Shown here in pieces: positions 43,541 through 53,632 of a stretch of 64,000 nt of DNA. The stretch lies in NCBI RefSeq assembly GCF_003352085.1, contig NZ_CP025804.1, positions 1,612,001 to 1,676,000 on the forward strand, in the 5' to 3' direction. Below the pieces are notes generated by a model. It searched no databases. It had not been told where the DNA came from and saw only the letters and a program-made list of their open reading frames with translations. The position numbers and the translations under genes were made by a program. Within the stretch, counting starts at the first letter, position 1, and every line of letters begins with the position of its first letter. The stretch comes from Sulfitobacter sp. SK012 (GTDB lineage Bacteria > Pseudomonadota > Alphaproteobacteria > Rhodobacterales > Rhodobacteraceae).

Positions 43541-46396
43541 GTGAGTAATCAGGGGCGTGTTGTGGCCGTTTTAGGGCCGACCAACACCGGCAAAACGACC
43601 TATGCGATAGAGCGCATGTTGGCGCACCGCACAGGTGTCATTGGCCTGCCGCTGCGGCTGTTGGCGCGCGAGGTGTATGACCGCATCGTGGGGATACGCG
43701 GGCCGTCGGTGGTCGCGCTGGTCACAGGCGAAGAACGGATTGTCCCGCCGCGCACGCAATATTGGGTCTGTACCGTCGAGGCGATGCCCGAAGGCATGGG
43801 GGCAGATTTTGTCGCCATCGATGAAATCCAGCTTTGTGCGGATCCCGAACGGGGGCATGTTTTTACCGACCGGCTGATGAACATGCGCGGCCTGCATGAG
43901 ACGCAGTTCTTGGGTGCTGAGACCATGCGGGGGACCATCGCAGCGCTGGTGCCGGAGGTGGATTTCATACGCCGTGATCGGATGAGCGAATTACTCTATG
44001 TTGGTCAGAAAAAGATAAGCCGTATGCGGCCTCGAAGTGCAATAGTCGGGTTTTCTGTTGAGAATGTATATGCCATTGCCGAGCTGATACGCCGCCAAAA
44101 GGGCGGTGCGGCTGTTGTTATGGGCGCGCTAAGTCCACGCACACGCAACGCGCAGGTTGAGATGTATCAAAACGGTGAAGTCGATTTTCTGGTGGCGACG
44201 GATGCCATCGGTATGGGGCTAAATCTGGATGTTGATCACGTCGCGTTTTCGGCTTTGTCGAAATTTGACGGCAGGCGGATGCGTCCCTTGGCACCCAATG
44301 AGCTGGCGCAGATTGCAGGCCGCGCGGGCAGGGGCATGAAGAACGGAACATTCGGTGTAACGGGGGATGCGCCTGCCTTGGATGATGGCGTTGCGCGCGC
44401 CATTATGGACCACCAATTCACACCACAGAACAAGATCAACTGGCGCAATTCAAAACTACAGTTTGGATCGCTAACACGGCTGATCCAAACGCTCGAATTG
44501 CCGCCCGATCATGAACGCTTTGTCAGGGCACGCGAAGCAGATGATTTGCGCGCACTCAAAGCGCTGTCGGAGGATGCAGAAGTGGCTGCACGCTGCACCG
44601 ATGGTCCTTCGGTGAAGTTGCTTTGGGATGTTTGCCGCATTCCGGACTTTCGGGGCATCAGCCATGCCGAACACGCGGGCCTTTTGGAGCAGATATTCAA
44701 CTATCTACACGAACGTGGCAGCCTACCTGATGACTGGCTTGCGCGACAAATTCGCCGCATTGATCGAACAGATGGGGATATTGATGCGTTATCAAAGAGG
44801 TTAGCGTTTATTCGCACCTGGACTTATGTCACGCAACGCAAAGGCTGGACAAGTGACGAAACCCATTGGCGCGCGCAAGCGCGTACCGTAGAAGACAGAT
44901 TGTCGGATGCGCTGCACGAGCGTCTGACGCAAAGATTTGTAGACCGGCGCACATCCGTGCTTTTGCGCCGGCTAGGACAGAAGGAAGCCATGGTGGCCGA
45001 TGTAAATGAGACCGGTGAAGTAACCGTTGAAGGCGAATTTGTAGGCAAGTTGGACGGGTTCCGTTTCCGCCCCGATAAGGGAGCTGGTGCCGCCGAAGAC
45101 AAAACGATAAAGTCAGCAGCCGTTCAGGCGCTGGCTCCGCAGTTCCATCTGCGCGCGGATCGTTTTTATAACGCACCCGATACTGAGATTGATTTCACCG
45201 AGCAGGGCGGCCTGATGTGGGGCTCTTCGGCGGTTGGCAAACTTGTTGCGGGGGCTGACGGCCTGCGTCCACAGGTCGAAGTGTTCGTGGACGACGTTGC
45301 CGGGCCTGAAGTGGCTGAAAAGGTAAAGCGCCGTTTGCAGCATTTCATCGACCGCAAGGTCGCCGCGTTGTTTGAGCCGTTAATTGCTGTTCAAAAAGAC
45401 GAAACGCTAACTGGGCTTGCGCGCGGTTTTGCCTTTCAAATGGTCGAGAACTTTGGCCTTCTGCCGCGTGCTTCGGTGGCCGAGGACGTTAAATCGTTGG
45501 ACCAAGATGCGCGCGGCGCGCTGCGCAAGCACGGCATCCGCTTTGGCCAGTTCACCATCTTTATGCCGCTGCTGCTTAAGCCTGCGCCAACCCGGCTTCG
45601 GCTGGTGCTTTGGTCGCTGGTAAAGGGACTGTCCGAATTTCCCGAATCGCCGCCCCCCGGTCTGGTGACAATCCCGGTTGAAGCTGGCGTGCCAGAAGGG
45701 TCTGACACTATGTCTGGCTACCGCAACGCCGGCACACGGGCCATTCGCATCGATATGCTGGAGCGCTTGGCTGACATGCTGCGTGCCGAGGATTCGCGCG
45801 GTGGCTTTGAGGCCAAAGCAGATATGCTGTCGATCAGTGGCATGACGCTCGAGCAGTTCTCAGATTTGATGCAAGGGCTTGGATACAAATCGGAAAAAGG
45901 CGAGCGGGCAAAGGTAAAGCCTGTGGCCGACGCGAAGCCTGAAGCCGAGAAAGACGCTGTAGACGACTCTCCTGTTAAGGATGCTACTGAAGCAGAACCC
46001 GAAAGCGACGCCACCGAAGCCCCAGCCGCGCCTGAGGTTGAGGAAGTTGCGGCACCAGCGGAAGAAGCTGCGGTCCTGGTTTCCGAAGAGGCGTCTGAAA
46101 CGCCAAGTGAGGCAGCGGTGGAGGCCGAAAGCCCCGCCGTTGAGATGGAGGTGTTCTATTCCTTCACGTGGGGCAGGCCCCCGCGTGCCAATACTGGGCC
46201 CCGTCGTGGCGCTGAGCGTCCACAGGGCAAAGGCAAGCCGCCTGCGCGTGGCAAAAAGGGTGGTCCACGCGGTGATCGTGACGACAAAGGCAACAAGGCA
46301 AAGAATTTCTCTGCTCGTCCGCCTAAGCCTGAGAAAAAGATCGACCCTGATAATCCATTTGCCGCGGCGCTGATGGGTCTCAAGACCAACAAGTGA
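43541..46396 (+). CDS. SUV3-like ATP-dependent RNA helicase
   Basis: The 951-residue protein has Walker A GPTNTGKT (12-19), DEIQ as motif II (near 95), and a C-terminal RecA half with ATDAIGMGLNLDVDHVAF and QIAGRAGRG. This is the SUV3/mitochondrial degradosome helicase type shared by alphaproteobacteria and mitochondria. Residues after about 790 are a low-complexity tail: acidic Ala/Glu/Pro stretches, then a basic Gly/Arg/Lys end that probably binds RNA. GTG 43541 is used, with AGGAAA about 9 bases upstream; the family start aligns there. It leads into the S4 protein gene one base later. Confidence 0.9.
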   Translation: MSNQGRVVAVLGPTNTGKTTYAIERMLAHRTGVIGLPLRLLAREVYDRIVGIRGPSVVALVTGEERIVPPRTQYWVCTVEAMPEGMGADFVAIDEIQLCADPERGHVFTDRLMNMRGLHETQFLGAETMRGTIAALVPEVDFIRRDRMSELLYVGQKKISRMRPRSAIVGFSVENVYAIAELIRRQKGGAAVVMGALSPRTRNAQVEMYQNGEVDFLVATDAIGMGLNLDVDHVAFSALSKFDGRRMRPLAPNELAQIAGRAGRGMKNGTFGVTGDAPALDDGVARAIMDHQFTPQNKINWRNSKLQFGSLTRLIQTLELPPDHERFVRAREADDLRALKALSEDAEVAARCTDGPSVKLLWDVCRIPDFRGISHAEHAGLLEQIFNYLHERGSLPDDWLARQIRRIDRTDGDIDALSKRLAFIRTWTYVTQRKGWTSDETHWRAQARTVEDRLSDALHERLTQRFVDRRTSVLLRRLGQKEAMVADVNETGEVTVEGEFVGKLDGFRFRPDKGAGAAEDKTIKSAAVQALAPQFHLRADRFYNAPDTEIDFTEQGGLMWGSSAVGKLVAGADGLRPQVEVFVDDVAGPEVAEKVKRRLQHFIDRKVAALFEPLIAVQKDETLTGLARGFAFQMVENFGLLPRASVAEDVKSLDQDARGALRKHGIRFGQFTIFMPLLLKPAPTRLRLVLWSLVKGLSEFPESPPPGLVTIPVEAGVPEGSDTMSGYRNAGTRAIRIDMLERLADMLRAEDSRGGFEAKADMLSISGMTLEQFSDLMQGLGYKSEKGERAKVKPVADAKPEAEKDAVDDSPVKDATEAEPESDATEAPAAPEVEEVAAPAEEAAVLVSEEASETPSEAAVEAESPAVEMEVFYSFTWGRPPRANTGPRRGAERPQGKGKPPARGKKGGPRGDRDDKGNKAKNFSARPPKPEKKIDPDNPFAAALMGLKTNK

Positions 46397-46397
46397 T

Positions 46398-46784
46398 GTG
46401 AGCGCGGGGGTGGAAAATCTCCGGCTTGATAAGTGGCTGTGGTACGCGCGGTTTTTCAAAACACGTTCGCTGGCTGCGGCCACAGTTTCTTCGGGCGCTG
46501 TGCGGGTGAATGGGAACCTAACCCATAAACCTGCCACAACGGTCAGTGCCAAAGACGTTTTGACCTTTGCTCAGGGTGATCATATTCGCGTGATCCATAT
46601 CGATGCTCTTGCCACAAGACGCGGTCCGGCCCCTGAAGCGCAGGCACTTTACACTGATTTGTCCCCACCTGAGCCGCGAATTCGGGAAAAAACGCCTGAA
46701 AACCCGGCATTTGAGGGAAAAGGCCGCCCAACAAAGCGTGACAGGCGCATCCTTGATCTTTCTAAAGCGCGCCACCTTGAATGA
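46398..46784 (+). CDS. S4 domain RNA-binding protein (Hsp15-like)
   Basis: The 128-residue protein has an S4 domain (RLDKWLWYARFFKTRSLAAATVSSGAVRVNG, about 9-60) and a basic C-terminus (GRPTKRDRRILDL), as in heat-shock protein 15, which binds stalled 50S subunits. GTG 46398 is the start, one base after the helicase stop, so they are likely one transcript. Confidence 0.88.
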   Translation: MSAGVENLRLDKWLWYARFFKTRSLAAATVSSGAVRVNGNLTHKPATTVSAKDVLTFAQGDHIRVIHIDALATRRGPAPEAQALYTDLSPPEPRIREKTPENPAFEGKGRPTKRDRRILDLSKARHLE

Positions 46785-46836
46785 TCTGTGCCGGTGAATT
46801 AGCTAAACCTCGACACAAAAACGTAAAAGTAGACCC

Positions 46837-47175
46837 ATGACCTATATCGTTAACGACAGCTGCATCGCCTGCAAATACACCGACTGCGTCGAGGTTTGTC
46901 CTGTCGATTGTTTTTATGAAGGCGAGAACATGTTGGTCATTCATCCCGATGAATGCATCGACTGTGGTGTGTGTGAACCTGAGTGCCCCGCCGACGCGAT
47001 CCGCCCCGACACCGAGCCGGATATGGAAAAATGGGTCGAATTTAACCGCAAATACTCTGAGTTGTGGCCGGTCATTATTACCAAGAAAGACCAGCTGCCG
47101 GAAGCCGAAGAACGCGACGGCGAAGCTGGCAAGCTCGAGAAATACTTCTCCGAAGCGCCGGGCGAGGGCGGTTAG
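46837..47175 (+). CDS. fdxA: 7Fe ferredoxin FdxA
   Basis: The 112-residue protein has the FdxA cysteine pattern: Cys9, Cys17, Cys50 for a [3Fe-4S] cluster and Cys21, Cys40, Cys43, Cys46 for a [4Fe-4S] cluster, plus extra cysteines at 12 and 25. The C-terminal extension ([27 protein letters not shown]) is typical of this family. It is a low-potential electron carrier in the cytosol. It lies 52 bases after the S4 gene. Confidence 0.95.
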   Translation: MTYIVNDSCIACKYTDCVEVCPVDCFYEGENMLVIHPDECIDCGVCEPECPADAIRPDTEPDMEKWVEFNRKYSELWPVIITKKDQLPEAEERDGEAGKLEKYFSEAPGEGG

Positions 47176-47477
47176 TCGAAGCTTTAATGCGATTCGTTTT
47201 ACGTTGACCTACGGGCGGCAAGACTGGCTCGGTTGGCCAGTAAAATAGACCTCTGTGGGGTTCTGGGCCGCTGCTTTCATTGGGGCCGTTTTTGTGGTAT
47301 GGTTCGCCTCAGATGATGATTGACGGACATAACATCCCACGGGCCGCGCAGGCACGTAAGAGTTGAATATCTGACATGACACAGCCGTACCGGGTCACTT
47401 GGCCTGTGTGTGGGTGTGATTTTTTGTGTAGTACCCCGCGCGCCAATGCTGGTGACGCTTCCGATAGGAGCCTTTGA
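47176..47477. other. Intergenic region upstream of carD
   Basis: These 302 bases hold no supported gene. CTGGC...GCCAG near 47221-47238 is a short hairpin after fdxA. A TG-rich stretch (TGTGTGTGGGTGTG) followed by TTTTTT lies near 47404-47425. AGGAG at about 47467 is the carD ribosome-binding site. No clear -10/-35 pair was found. Confidence 0.4.
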
Positions 47478-47990
47478 ATGACTAAATCGAAAAAACTGGA
47501 CTTCCGCCCGAATGAATTTGTTGTCTACCCCGCACATGGCGTTGGGCAGATCGTTTCAGTCGAAGATCAGGAAGTGGCAGGGATCTCGCTTGAGATGTTT
47601 GTGATTTCTTTTGAGAAAGACAAGATGACGCTGCGTGTACCGACGCATAAAGCCACTGAAATCGGAATGCGCGCACTTAGCTCACCGGACGTGATTGCTC
47701 ATGCGATGAAGACGCTTAAGGGCAAGGCCAAGGTCAAGCGGGCCATGTGGTCGCGCCGGGCGCAGGAATATGAGCAAAAGATCAACTCCGGTGATCTGAT
47801 CGCGATTGCCGAAGTTGTGCGCGATTTGCACCGCACGGATGACCAACGCGAGCAGAGCTATTCCGAGCGTCAGCTTTATGAAGCAGCGCTTGAGCGCCTG
47901 ACCCGCGAAGTTGCGGCTGTTTCTGGTGGCGATGAAGTTGGTGCGGCCAAGCAGGTCGGCGATGTGCTGGAAAGCCGCGTCGCGGCCTAA
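47478..47990 (+). CDS. carD: CarD family transcriptional regulator
   Basis: The 170-residue protein has the CarD/TRCF RNA-polymerase-interacting domain (about 10-70: FVVYPAHGVGQIVSVEDQEVAGISLEMFVISF) and a helical DNA-binding C-terminal domain (about 75-160). CarD binds the polymerase beta subunit and stabilises open complexes at many promoters, including rRNA. ATG 47478 follows AGGAG. A strong terminator follows. Confidence 0.93.
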   Translation: MTKSKKLDFRPNEFVVYPAHGVGQIVSVEDQEVAGISLEMFVISFEKDKMTLRVPTHKATEIGMRALSSPDVIAHAMKTLKGKAKVKRAMWSRRAQEYEQKINSGDLIAIAEVVRDLHRTDDQREQSYSERQLYEAALERLTREVAAVSGGDEVGAAKQVGDVLESRVAA

Positions 47991-48011
47991 ATGCGCTGAC
48001 TTTAAGAATTG

Positions 48012-48047
48012 AGGCCGTGCTCGGGTGAACCGAGCGCGGCCTTTTTC
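48012..48047 (+). terminator. Strong rho-independent terminator after carD
   Basis: AGGCCGTGCTCGG (48012-48024) pairs with CCGAGCGCGGCCT (48030-48042, one G-U) across GTGAA, followed by TTTTCTGT. Confidence 0.9.
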
Positions 48048-48056
48048 TGTCGTCTT

Positions 48057-48821
48057 TTAGATTAGGGCGGCGGCGCAGGTTAGTAGGATCGTCATTTCGC
48101 AAAGTTGCTGTGTGGCCCCAAGTACATCCCCAGTTTGGCCGCCGATCTTGGCTTTGGCCAACAACGCCACCCCTAGGGCGATCAGGCCTGCCAGAATCGC
48201 GACGCTGAACGCCAATGGTCCTAGGCATAAAAGAGCAATGGCCGCCCCAAGGGCTGCAGCCTGCCAAGCAACTGACATTGAAGGTTGTCCAACGCTATGG
48301 GAAAGCCCATCGCAGCGCGCATGTGGCAAGCCTGCCATCACCACAGGCATGGCACCCCGAGACAGAGCCGCGGCCGCGACAAGGGGCCATAGACCGTAAG
48401 GCAGGAGGGCTACAAGCGCGCTCCATCGCAAGCCAGTGACCACTATTAGTCCCAGCACGCCATAGGTGCCGATCTGGCTGTCACGCATGATGATCAGTCT
48501 TTGGGCCGAGTCGCGGCCTCCCCAAAAGCCATCGCAACAATCGGCCAGGCCGTCTTCGTGCATCGCACCAGTGATCAGCATCATTGCGGCAAGGGCCAAT
48601 CCGGCAGCGGCAATATCAGGCAGGCCCAGATGCATCGCAAGCAGACCGACAATTGCGCCAACAGCCCCAACACCTGCGCCGATCAGCGGATAAGCCCATA
48701 CCGCGCGGGGGGCAGCTTCAAAGGCATCATCAGGCAGATGCGGCAAGGGCAGGCGGGTCAGTAAGACGCCCGCTAACCAAGGGTGCAACTGCCACGCCTT
48801 GTGTATGTCGTTTTTTGTCAC
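48057..48821 (-). CDS. cobS: Adenosylcobinamide-GDP ribazoletransferase (cobalamin synthase)
   Basis: The 254-residue integral membrane enzyme has about six to seven hydrophobic helices and the CobS motif MHEDGLADCCDGFWGG near 85, with the acidic metal-binding residues. It joins adenosylcobinamide-GDP with alpha-ribazole (phosphate), the last step in making the cobalamin nucleotide loop. GTG 48821 is used, as the family N-terminus begins there; the open frame further upstream is antisense to cobT. Divergent from cobT with 80 bases between, without a recognisable cobalamin riboswitch. Confidence 0.93.
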   Translation of the reverse strand: MTKNDIHKAWQLHPWLAGVLLTRLPLPHLPDDAFEAAPRAVWAYPLIGAGVGAVGAIVGLLAMHLGLPDIAAAGLALAAMMLITGAMHEDGLADCCDGFWGGRDSAQRLIIMRDSQIGTYGVLGLIVVTGLRWSALVALLPYGLWPLVAAAALSRGAMPVVMAGLPHARCDGLSHSVGQPSMSVAWQAAALGAAIALLCLGPLAFSVAILAGLIALGVALLAKAKIGGQTGDVLGATQQLCEMTILLTCAAALI

Positions 48822-48901
48822 CGGCTGACCCTTTCGTCGCTTGTGAGCGGCGTAGCAATGGGTAAACAGGCAGGAGAGCGGTTGCAACGAGGGTTTCACG
48901 C

Positions 48902-49912
48902 ATGGCTGATTTTTCTGATCTCGACGGGTTTCGTGACGCGCTGGCCGCAATGCCCGGTCCGGACGCTGATGCTGGTGCCGCCGCGCTAGATCGCAATGGC
49001 CAGCTGACCAAGCCGCCCGGCGCGTTAGGGCGGCTTGAAGATCTGGCGATTTGGTATGCGGGATGGCGTGGAAATGCCACGGCGCGGGTGACGTCGCCTC
49101 AAGTGATCGTATTTGCCGGCAATCACGGTGTCGCAGCGCAGGGCGTGTCTGCGTTCCCACCTGAAGTGACCGAACAGATGGTCATGAACTTTCAATTTGG
49201 TGGCGCGGCGATCAATCAAATCGCCCGGGCGGCTGGAGCTAGTTTAGACGTGCACGCCCTGGAGCTTGACCGGCCAACACAGGATTTCACCAAAGGCCCA
49301 GCCTTGAGTGAGACGGATTTACTGGCGGCGCTGCAAACGGGCTGGAATTCGGTGAACGACGATACTGACCTGTTGGTCGTAGGTGAGATGGGGATTGGCA
49401 ACACAACCCCGGCTGCTGCGATCGCCTGCGCGTTGTTTGGCGGCGATGCTGAGGATTGGACTGGGCGCGGGACGGGCGTTGACGATGCGGGGCTGCAAAA
49501 TAAAATCCGCGTTGTCCGTGAGGGCTTGGCCCTTCACGGCGCGACCGACGATGGGCTCGAAGTGCTGCGGTGCCTTGGCGGGCGCGAATTGGCTGCGATG
49601 GCGGGGGCGATCGCATGTGCCCGTGCGCGGCGTATCCCTGTGCTGTTGGATGGGTTCATCTGCTGTGCTGCTGCGGCCTGCCTTGCGCAAACGGTGCCGG
49701 GTGCGCTGGATCACTGCGCAGCGGGACACCTCAGCGCTGAGGGTGCACATGCGCGCCTGTTAGACGCCATCGACAAGGCACCGATCCTGTCGCTAGGTTT
49801 GCGCCTAGGCGAGGCGTCAGGCGGCGCGCTTGCCATTTCAGTATTGCGCGCGGCCCTTGAGTGCCACTCTGGCATGGCAACATTCGCCGAGGCCGGGGTT
49901 AGCGACGCTTAA
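48902..49912 (+). CDS. cobT: Nicotinate-nucleotide--dimethylbenzimidazole phosphoribosyltransferase
   Basis: The 336-residue enzyme shows [19 protein letters not shown] start ([15 protein letters not shown] near 41), [17 protein letters not shown] near 75, [14 protein letters not shown] near 160, and the catalytic glutamate in [11 protein letters not shown] near 305. It makes alpha-ribazole phosphate, the partner for CobS on the other strand. ATG 48902 is used. Its TAA shares TTAA with the stop of the convergent antiporter gene. Confidence 0.94.
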   Translation: MADFSDLDGFRDALAAMPGPDADAGAAALDRNGQLTKPPGALGRLEDLAIWYAGWRGNATARVTSPQVIVFAGNHGVAAQGVSAFPPEVTEQMVMNFQFGGAAINQIARAAGASLDVHALELDRPTQDFTKGPALSETDLLAALQTGWNSVNDDTDLLVVGEMGIGNTTPAAAIACALFGGDAEDWTGRGTGVDDAGLQNKIRVVREGLALHGATDDGLEVLRCLGGRELAAMAGAIACARARRIPVLLDGFICCAAAACLAQTVPGALDHCAAGHLSAEGAHARLLDAIDKAPILSLGLRLGEASGGALAISVLRAALECHSGMATFAEAGVSDA

Positions 49913-51822
49913 GCGCTTTTCTTGTCGTCGTCGTTGCGGTCCAAGAAAGCAGTTTCAAGGTCCTTTTGCAGTTCTATGGCGCGCGCCACGTAAGCTTTGT
50001 TTTCCGCTGGCGGGACGTCGGGGCGCCACAGGGCAGCTAATTCGCGGACCGACGCGCGATCGTGTTGGTAAAAGATACGCTGCGCTTCGGCGGCCTCATA
50101 TTCGGACAACCCAAGGTTTTCCAACACATAACGGCCAGCGCGCAAAGAGCTGTCAAACATCTCTCGCACAATGTCATTCGCGCCACATTGATACAGCCGG
50201 TAGACATCCGTCCGGTCATGGGCACGCGCCACGATATGCATGTCCGGGCGCAGTTTGCGGGCGTATTCGACTAGCGCTCGGGCGGCTTTTTGGTCATCAA
50301 GTGCCACGACAAGAACCCGCGCTTCTGCCAAGCCCGCTTTGCGCAAGATGTCAGGGCGCGACGGATCGCCCAAGAACGCCTTGTAACCAAAACGCCGCAT
50401 GACTGCGATGGCTTCGGGATTGTGATCGAGCACAACCGTATCAAACCCACTGGCCTGCACGATGCGGTTCACGATTTGCCCGTAACGGCCGATGCCCGCG
50501 ATGATCACGGTGCCTTCTTCGTCGATCTCATCCTCGGGGATGACGCCTTGGCGCTCGCTGTACCGCTTTGAAATAACTTCATAAAGAATGAACAATAGCG
50601 GTGCGATCAACATCGACAGCGCAATCACCAACAGCAACGTTTCAGCGACGCCGTTGGGCATCACACCGGTTGCCACCGAAAAACTCACGAGGACAAAGCC
50701 GAACTCGCCTGCTTGCGCCAATCCCAGTGCAAAGAGCCATTGGTCACGCCCCCGCAAGCCAAAAGACCGGCCCAAAACATATAGGATTAACCCTTTTACG
50801 ATGATCACCAAAAGCGCCATGCCAACGATTATGATTGTATCTGAGAGCAGCAGATCAAAGTTAATGCCGGCACCAACCGTGATAAAGAACAGCCCAAGCA
50901 ACAGGCCTTTGAATGGCTCAAGGTCGGTCTCAAGCTCATGGCGGAACTCTGAGCTGGCCAGCACCACCCCGGCAAGGAATGCTCCAAGCGCAGGCGAGAG
51001 GCCGACGACCATCATCAGCAGCGAAATGCTGACCACAATCAACAAGGCAAGGGCGGTGTACATCTCGCGCAGTTTTGCGGAGTGGATGAAACGGAACACG
51101 GGCCGGGTAAAGAACACACCAGTGATGATGATGGTCGCGATGGCCCCGATGGTGGCCAGCGTCACGCCCCATGCAGGCAGGGTGTCGATCAGCGAGAAGG
51201 CGACCTGTGCCGCTTCGGATCCATGACCGCCCTCGGCTGCCTTGTTTGCGGGATCTAGTTTGTCTGCATTCAGAGAAATGGAACCGTCTGGCTGAATTCC
51301 TGACGGCAGAGTAACGGCCAGCAACGGCAAGAAAGCTAGGATCGGGATAACGGCGATATCTTGGGTCAGCAAAACAGAGAAGGCCGACCGGCCACCTGCG
51401 GTCTGCATCAGCCCTTTTTCCGACAAGGTCTGCAACACAATCGCAGTGGAGCTGAGCGACAGCGACAGGCCCACCGCAAGCGACACCCCCCAAGGTTGCC
51501 CATAAGCCATCGCGATCCCCATCAAGGCCGCGGTACTGATCACAACTTGCAAACCGCCAAGGCCCAGCAGCCGGTGGCGCATGTCCCACAGCGCGCGCGG
51601 CTCAAGTTCCAATCCGATCAGAAACAGCATCATTACAACGCCGAATTCAGCAAAATGCTGCAAATCTTTAGTTTCAGCCCCAACCAATCCAAGCACTGGC
51701 CCGATCAAAATCCCTGCGGCCAGATACCCCAACACAGACCCCAGCCCAAGGCGCGCGGCAATGGGTACCGCGATCACAGCAGCAGCAAGATAAATAGTGG
51801 CCTGAAACAGGAAGCCTTCCAT
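49909..51822 (-). CDS. Monovalent cation:proton antiporter-2 (Kef type) with TrkA-N domain
   Basis: The 637-residue protein has about twelve membrane helices (1-390) of the Na/H exchanger fold, with [11 protein letters not shown] and [16 protein letters not shown], both typical of CPA2. A cytosolic TrkA-N nucleotide-binding domain (about 415-530: [30 protein letters not shown]) follows, with a helical tail. It resembles KefB/KefC, glutathione-gated potassium efflux systems, but no ancillary KefF/KefG gene is near. It overlaps cobT by 4 bp, tail to tail, and lies 22 bases downstream of the Lrp gene on the same strand. Confidence 0.9.
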   Translation of the reverse strand: MEGFLFQATIYLAAAVIAVPIAARLGLGSVLGYLAAGILIGPVLGLVGAETKDLQHFAEFGVVMMLFLIGLELEPRALWDMRHRLLGLGGLQVVISTAALMGIAMAYGQPWGVSLAVGLSLSLSSTAIVLQTLSEKGLMQTAGGRSAFSVLLTQDIAVIPILAFLPLLAVTLPSGIQPDGSISLNADKLDPANKAAEGGHGSEAAQVAFSLIDTLPAWGVTLATIGAIATIIITGVFFTRPVFRFIHSAKLREMYTALALLIVVSISLLMMVVGLSPALGAFLAGVVLASSEFRHELETDLEPFKGLLLGLFFITVGAGINFDLLLSDTIIIVGMALLVIIVKGLILYVLGRSFGLRGRDQWLFALGLAQAGEFGFVLVSFSVATGVMPNGVAETLLLVIALSMLIAPLLFILYEVISKRYSERQGVIPEDEIDEEGTVIIAGIGRYGQIVNRIVQASGFDTVVLDHNPEAIAVMRRFGYKAFLGDPSRPDILRKAGLAEARVLVVALDDQKAARALVEYARKLRPDMHIVARAHDRTDVYRLYQCGANDIVREMFDSSLRAGRYVLENLGLSEYEAAEAQRIFYQHDRASVRELAALWRPDVPPAENKAYVARAIELQKDLETAFLDRNDDDKKSA

Positions 51823-51844
51823 GATCGTCCTCTCAAAGGTGAGT

Positions 51845-52300
51845 TCAGGTTGGCAAGGGGCCGTCCCGTTTAAGCTGGTCCATCACAATCTGGCTGTGCA
51901 CGCGCGACACCGCCGGATGGGGCAGCAGCACCTCGTGAATCAACCGGTTCAGGGCGGGCAGATCGGCACAGTAGACCCGCAGAAGGTAATCCGCATCCCC
52001 CGTCATTGTCCATGCGCTCACAATCTCGACTCGAGTGGCAACAAGCCGCGCAAAGCGGGCTGAATGCTCTGGTCCGTGGGTGCTAAGGTGGACCTGTACG
52101 AAGCCTTGTACCTGAAGTCCGAGCCGCACAGGATCAAGGCGCGCGGTATAACTTTGGATCACCCCGTCTGCCTCCAAACGTTGACGGCGCCGGCCGGCCT
52201 GGGAGGGCGACAGGTTCAGGATTTCGCCCAGCTCTTGAGCGGTCAGATGCGCGTTGTGTTGCAGGGCGTCCAGCAGGTGATGATCTGTTTTGTCCAGCAT
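51845..52300 (-). CDS. Lrp/AsnC family transcriptional regulator
   Basis: The 151-residue protein has an N-terminal winged helix-turn-helix (LDKTDHHLLDALQHNAHLTAQELGEILNLSPSQAGRRRQRLEADGVI, about 2-48) and a C-terminal RAM ligand-binding domain (about 65-145: VQGFVQVHLSTHG ... WTMTGDADYLLRVYCADLPALNRLI). It is divergent from hppD, so control of tyrosine breakdown with an aromatic amino acid as ligand is likely. The spacer holds repeats that could be its sites. Confidence 0.92.
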   Translation of the reverse strand: MLDKTDHHLLDALQHNAHLTAQELGEILNLSPSQAGRRRQRLEADGVIQSYTARLDPVRLGLQVQGFVQVHLSTHGPEHSARFARLVATRVEIVSAWTMTGDADYLLRVYCADLPALNRLIHEVLLPHPAVSRVHSQIVMDQLKRDGPLPT

Positions 52301-52334
52301 GATGCGGCCTTTGAATGATATTTTCCTCTAGTAT

Positions 52335-52388
52335 GCGTAAATCACGCGAAATATACCATAGCGGTGCTGAAATACGCGCAAACCACGT
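52335..52388. promoter_or_regulatory. Two similar 13-bp repeats in the lrp-hppD divergent promoter
   Basis: GCGTAAATCACGC (52335-52347, arms GCGT/ACGC) and GCGCAAACCACGT (52376-52388) agree at 10 of 13 bases. They start 41 bases apart, about four helical turns. They lie between the divergent Lrp and hppD genes, the usual place for sites of a local Lrp-type regulator. Confidence 0.45.
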
Positions 52389-52438
52389 GCCCATCTTGAT
52401 GTAGAACACGCAAAAGACATGCCAATAGGAGCAAACCC

Positions 52439-53548
52439 ATGGGTCCTTTCCCGCACGACGCCGCAAAGTCACAGATTACAGCTGAAAACCCCGCAGGCAC
52501 CGATGGGTTCGAATTTGTCGAATTCGCCAGCCCGGACCGCGAGGCGCTCCGCGATGTTTTTGCCCGCATGGGGTATGTCCACGTGGCCAATCACAAGACC
52601 CAAAAGATTGAACTGTGGCAACAAGGTGATATCACCTATGTGCTGAATTTCGATCCCGATAGCTTTGCTGCGCGGTTCGTGGATGTGCACGGTCCTTGCG
52701 CCCCTTCAATGGGCTGGCGCGTGGTTGATGCGCAAAAAGCGCTGGCGCATGCGGTTGCCAACGGAGCCGAGGAATACACCGGGGACGGCAAGGTGCTTGA
52801 TGTGCCTGCAATCATGGGCATCGGTGGATCGCTCTTGTATTTCGTCGACCAATATTACGACACGTCGCCCTATAATTGGGAGTACGATTGGATTGCGCAA
52901 TCTAAGCCCGAAGGGGTGGGGTTCTACTACCTCGATCACCTCACGCATAACGTGTTCAAAGGCAACATGGACAAGTGGTTCAAGTTCTACGGCGACCTGT
53001 TCAACTTCCGCGAAATCCGCTTTTTCGACATCGCGGGCAAATTCACTGGCCTATTCAGCCGCGCGATCACCTCACCTTGTGGGCGCATCCGCATTCCGTT
53101 GAACGAGGATCGGGGAGAAACGGGGCAGATCGTTGCCTATCTCAAGAAGTACAATGGCGAGGGCATCCAGCACATCGCGGTTGGTGCGCGCAATGTCTAC
53201 GACGCGACAGATGAGATTGCACAAAATGGTGTGAAATTCATGCCGGGCCCGCCGGATGCGTATTACGAGCTCAGCAAAACACGCGTCGTAGGCCACGAAG
53301 AGCCTCTGGAGCGGATGAAGAAACACGGCATTCTGATCGACGGAGAAGGCGTAGTGGATGTTGAGGGCGTTGAGGGCGGCGAAACCCGCATCCTGCTGCA
53401 GATATTCTCAAAAACTGTTATCGGCCCAATCTTTTTCGAATTTATCGAGCGCAAAGGCGATGATGGCTTTGGCGAAGGCAACTTCAAGGCGCTGTTTGAA
53501 AGCATTGAGCAAGAACAAATCGATGCAGGTGAAATCGGCGCCGATTAA
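52439..53548 (+). CDS. hppD: 4-hydroxyphenylpyruvate dioxygenase
   Basis: The 369-residue enzyme has two vicinal-oxygen-chelate halves. Iron ligands are His170 (DHLTHNVF), His245 (EGIQHIAVG) and Glu334 (FFEFIERKG), and the closing motif RKGDDGFGEGNFKALFESIE is diagnostic. It converts 4-hydroxyphenylpyruvate to homogentisate in tyrosine breakdown. ATG 52439 follows AGGAG. The later pathway genes (hmgA, fahA) are not in the window. A terminator follows at 53585. Confidence 0.96.
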   Translation: MGPFPHDAAKSQITAENPAGTDGFEFVEFASPDREALRDVFARMGYVHVANHKTQKIELWQQGDITYVLNFDPDSFAARFVDVHGPCAPSMGWRVVDAQKALAHAVANGAEEYTGDGKVLDVPAIMGIGGSLLYFVDQYYDTSPYNWEYDWIAQSKPEGVGFYYLDHLTHNVFKGNMDKWFKFYGDLFNFREIRFFDIAGKFTGLFSRAITSPCGRIRIPLNEDRGETGQIVAYLKKYNGEGIQHIAVGARNVYDATDEIAQNGVKFMPGPPDAYYELSKTRVVGHEEPLERMKKHGILIDGEGVVDVEGVEGGETRILLQIFSKTVIGPIFFEFIERKGDDGFGEGNFKALFESIEQEQIDAGEIGAD

Positions 53549-53584
53549 GTCTGAGAGGGTGCCATCGCGAATGGAGATAATGCG

Positions 53585-53610
53585 GGGGATCAGGGAACTG
53601 GTCCCCTTTT
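53585..53610 (+). terminator. Rho-independent terminator after hppD
   Basis: GGGGATCA (53585-53592) pairs with TGGTCCCC (53599-53606, one G-U) over a six-base loop, followed by TTTT. Confidence 0.7.
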
Positions 53611-53632
53611 ACGTTGCCAGAAAAGCGGTTCG

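Noticed and set aside
48822..49160. Long upstream extension of the cobS frame
   Set aside because: It is antisense to the start of cobT; CobS homology and normal length begin at GTG 48821.
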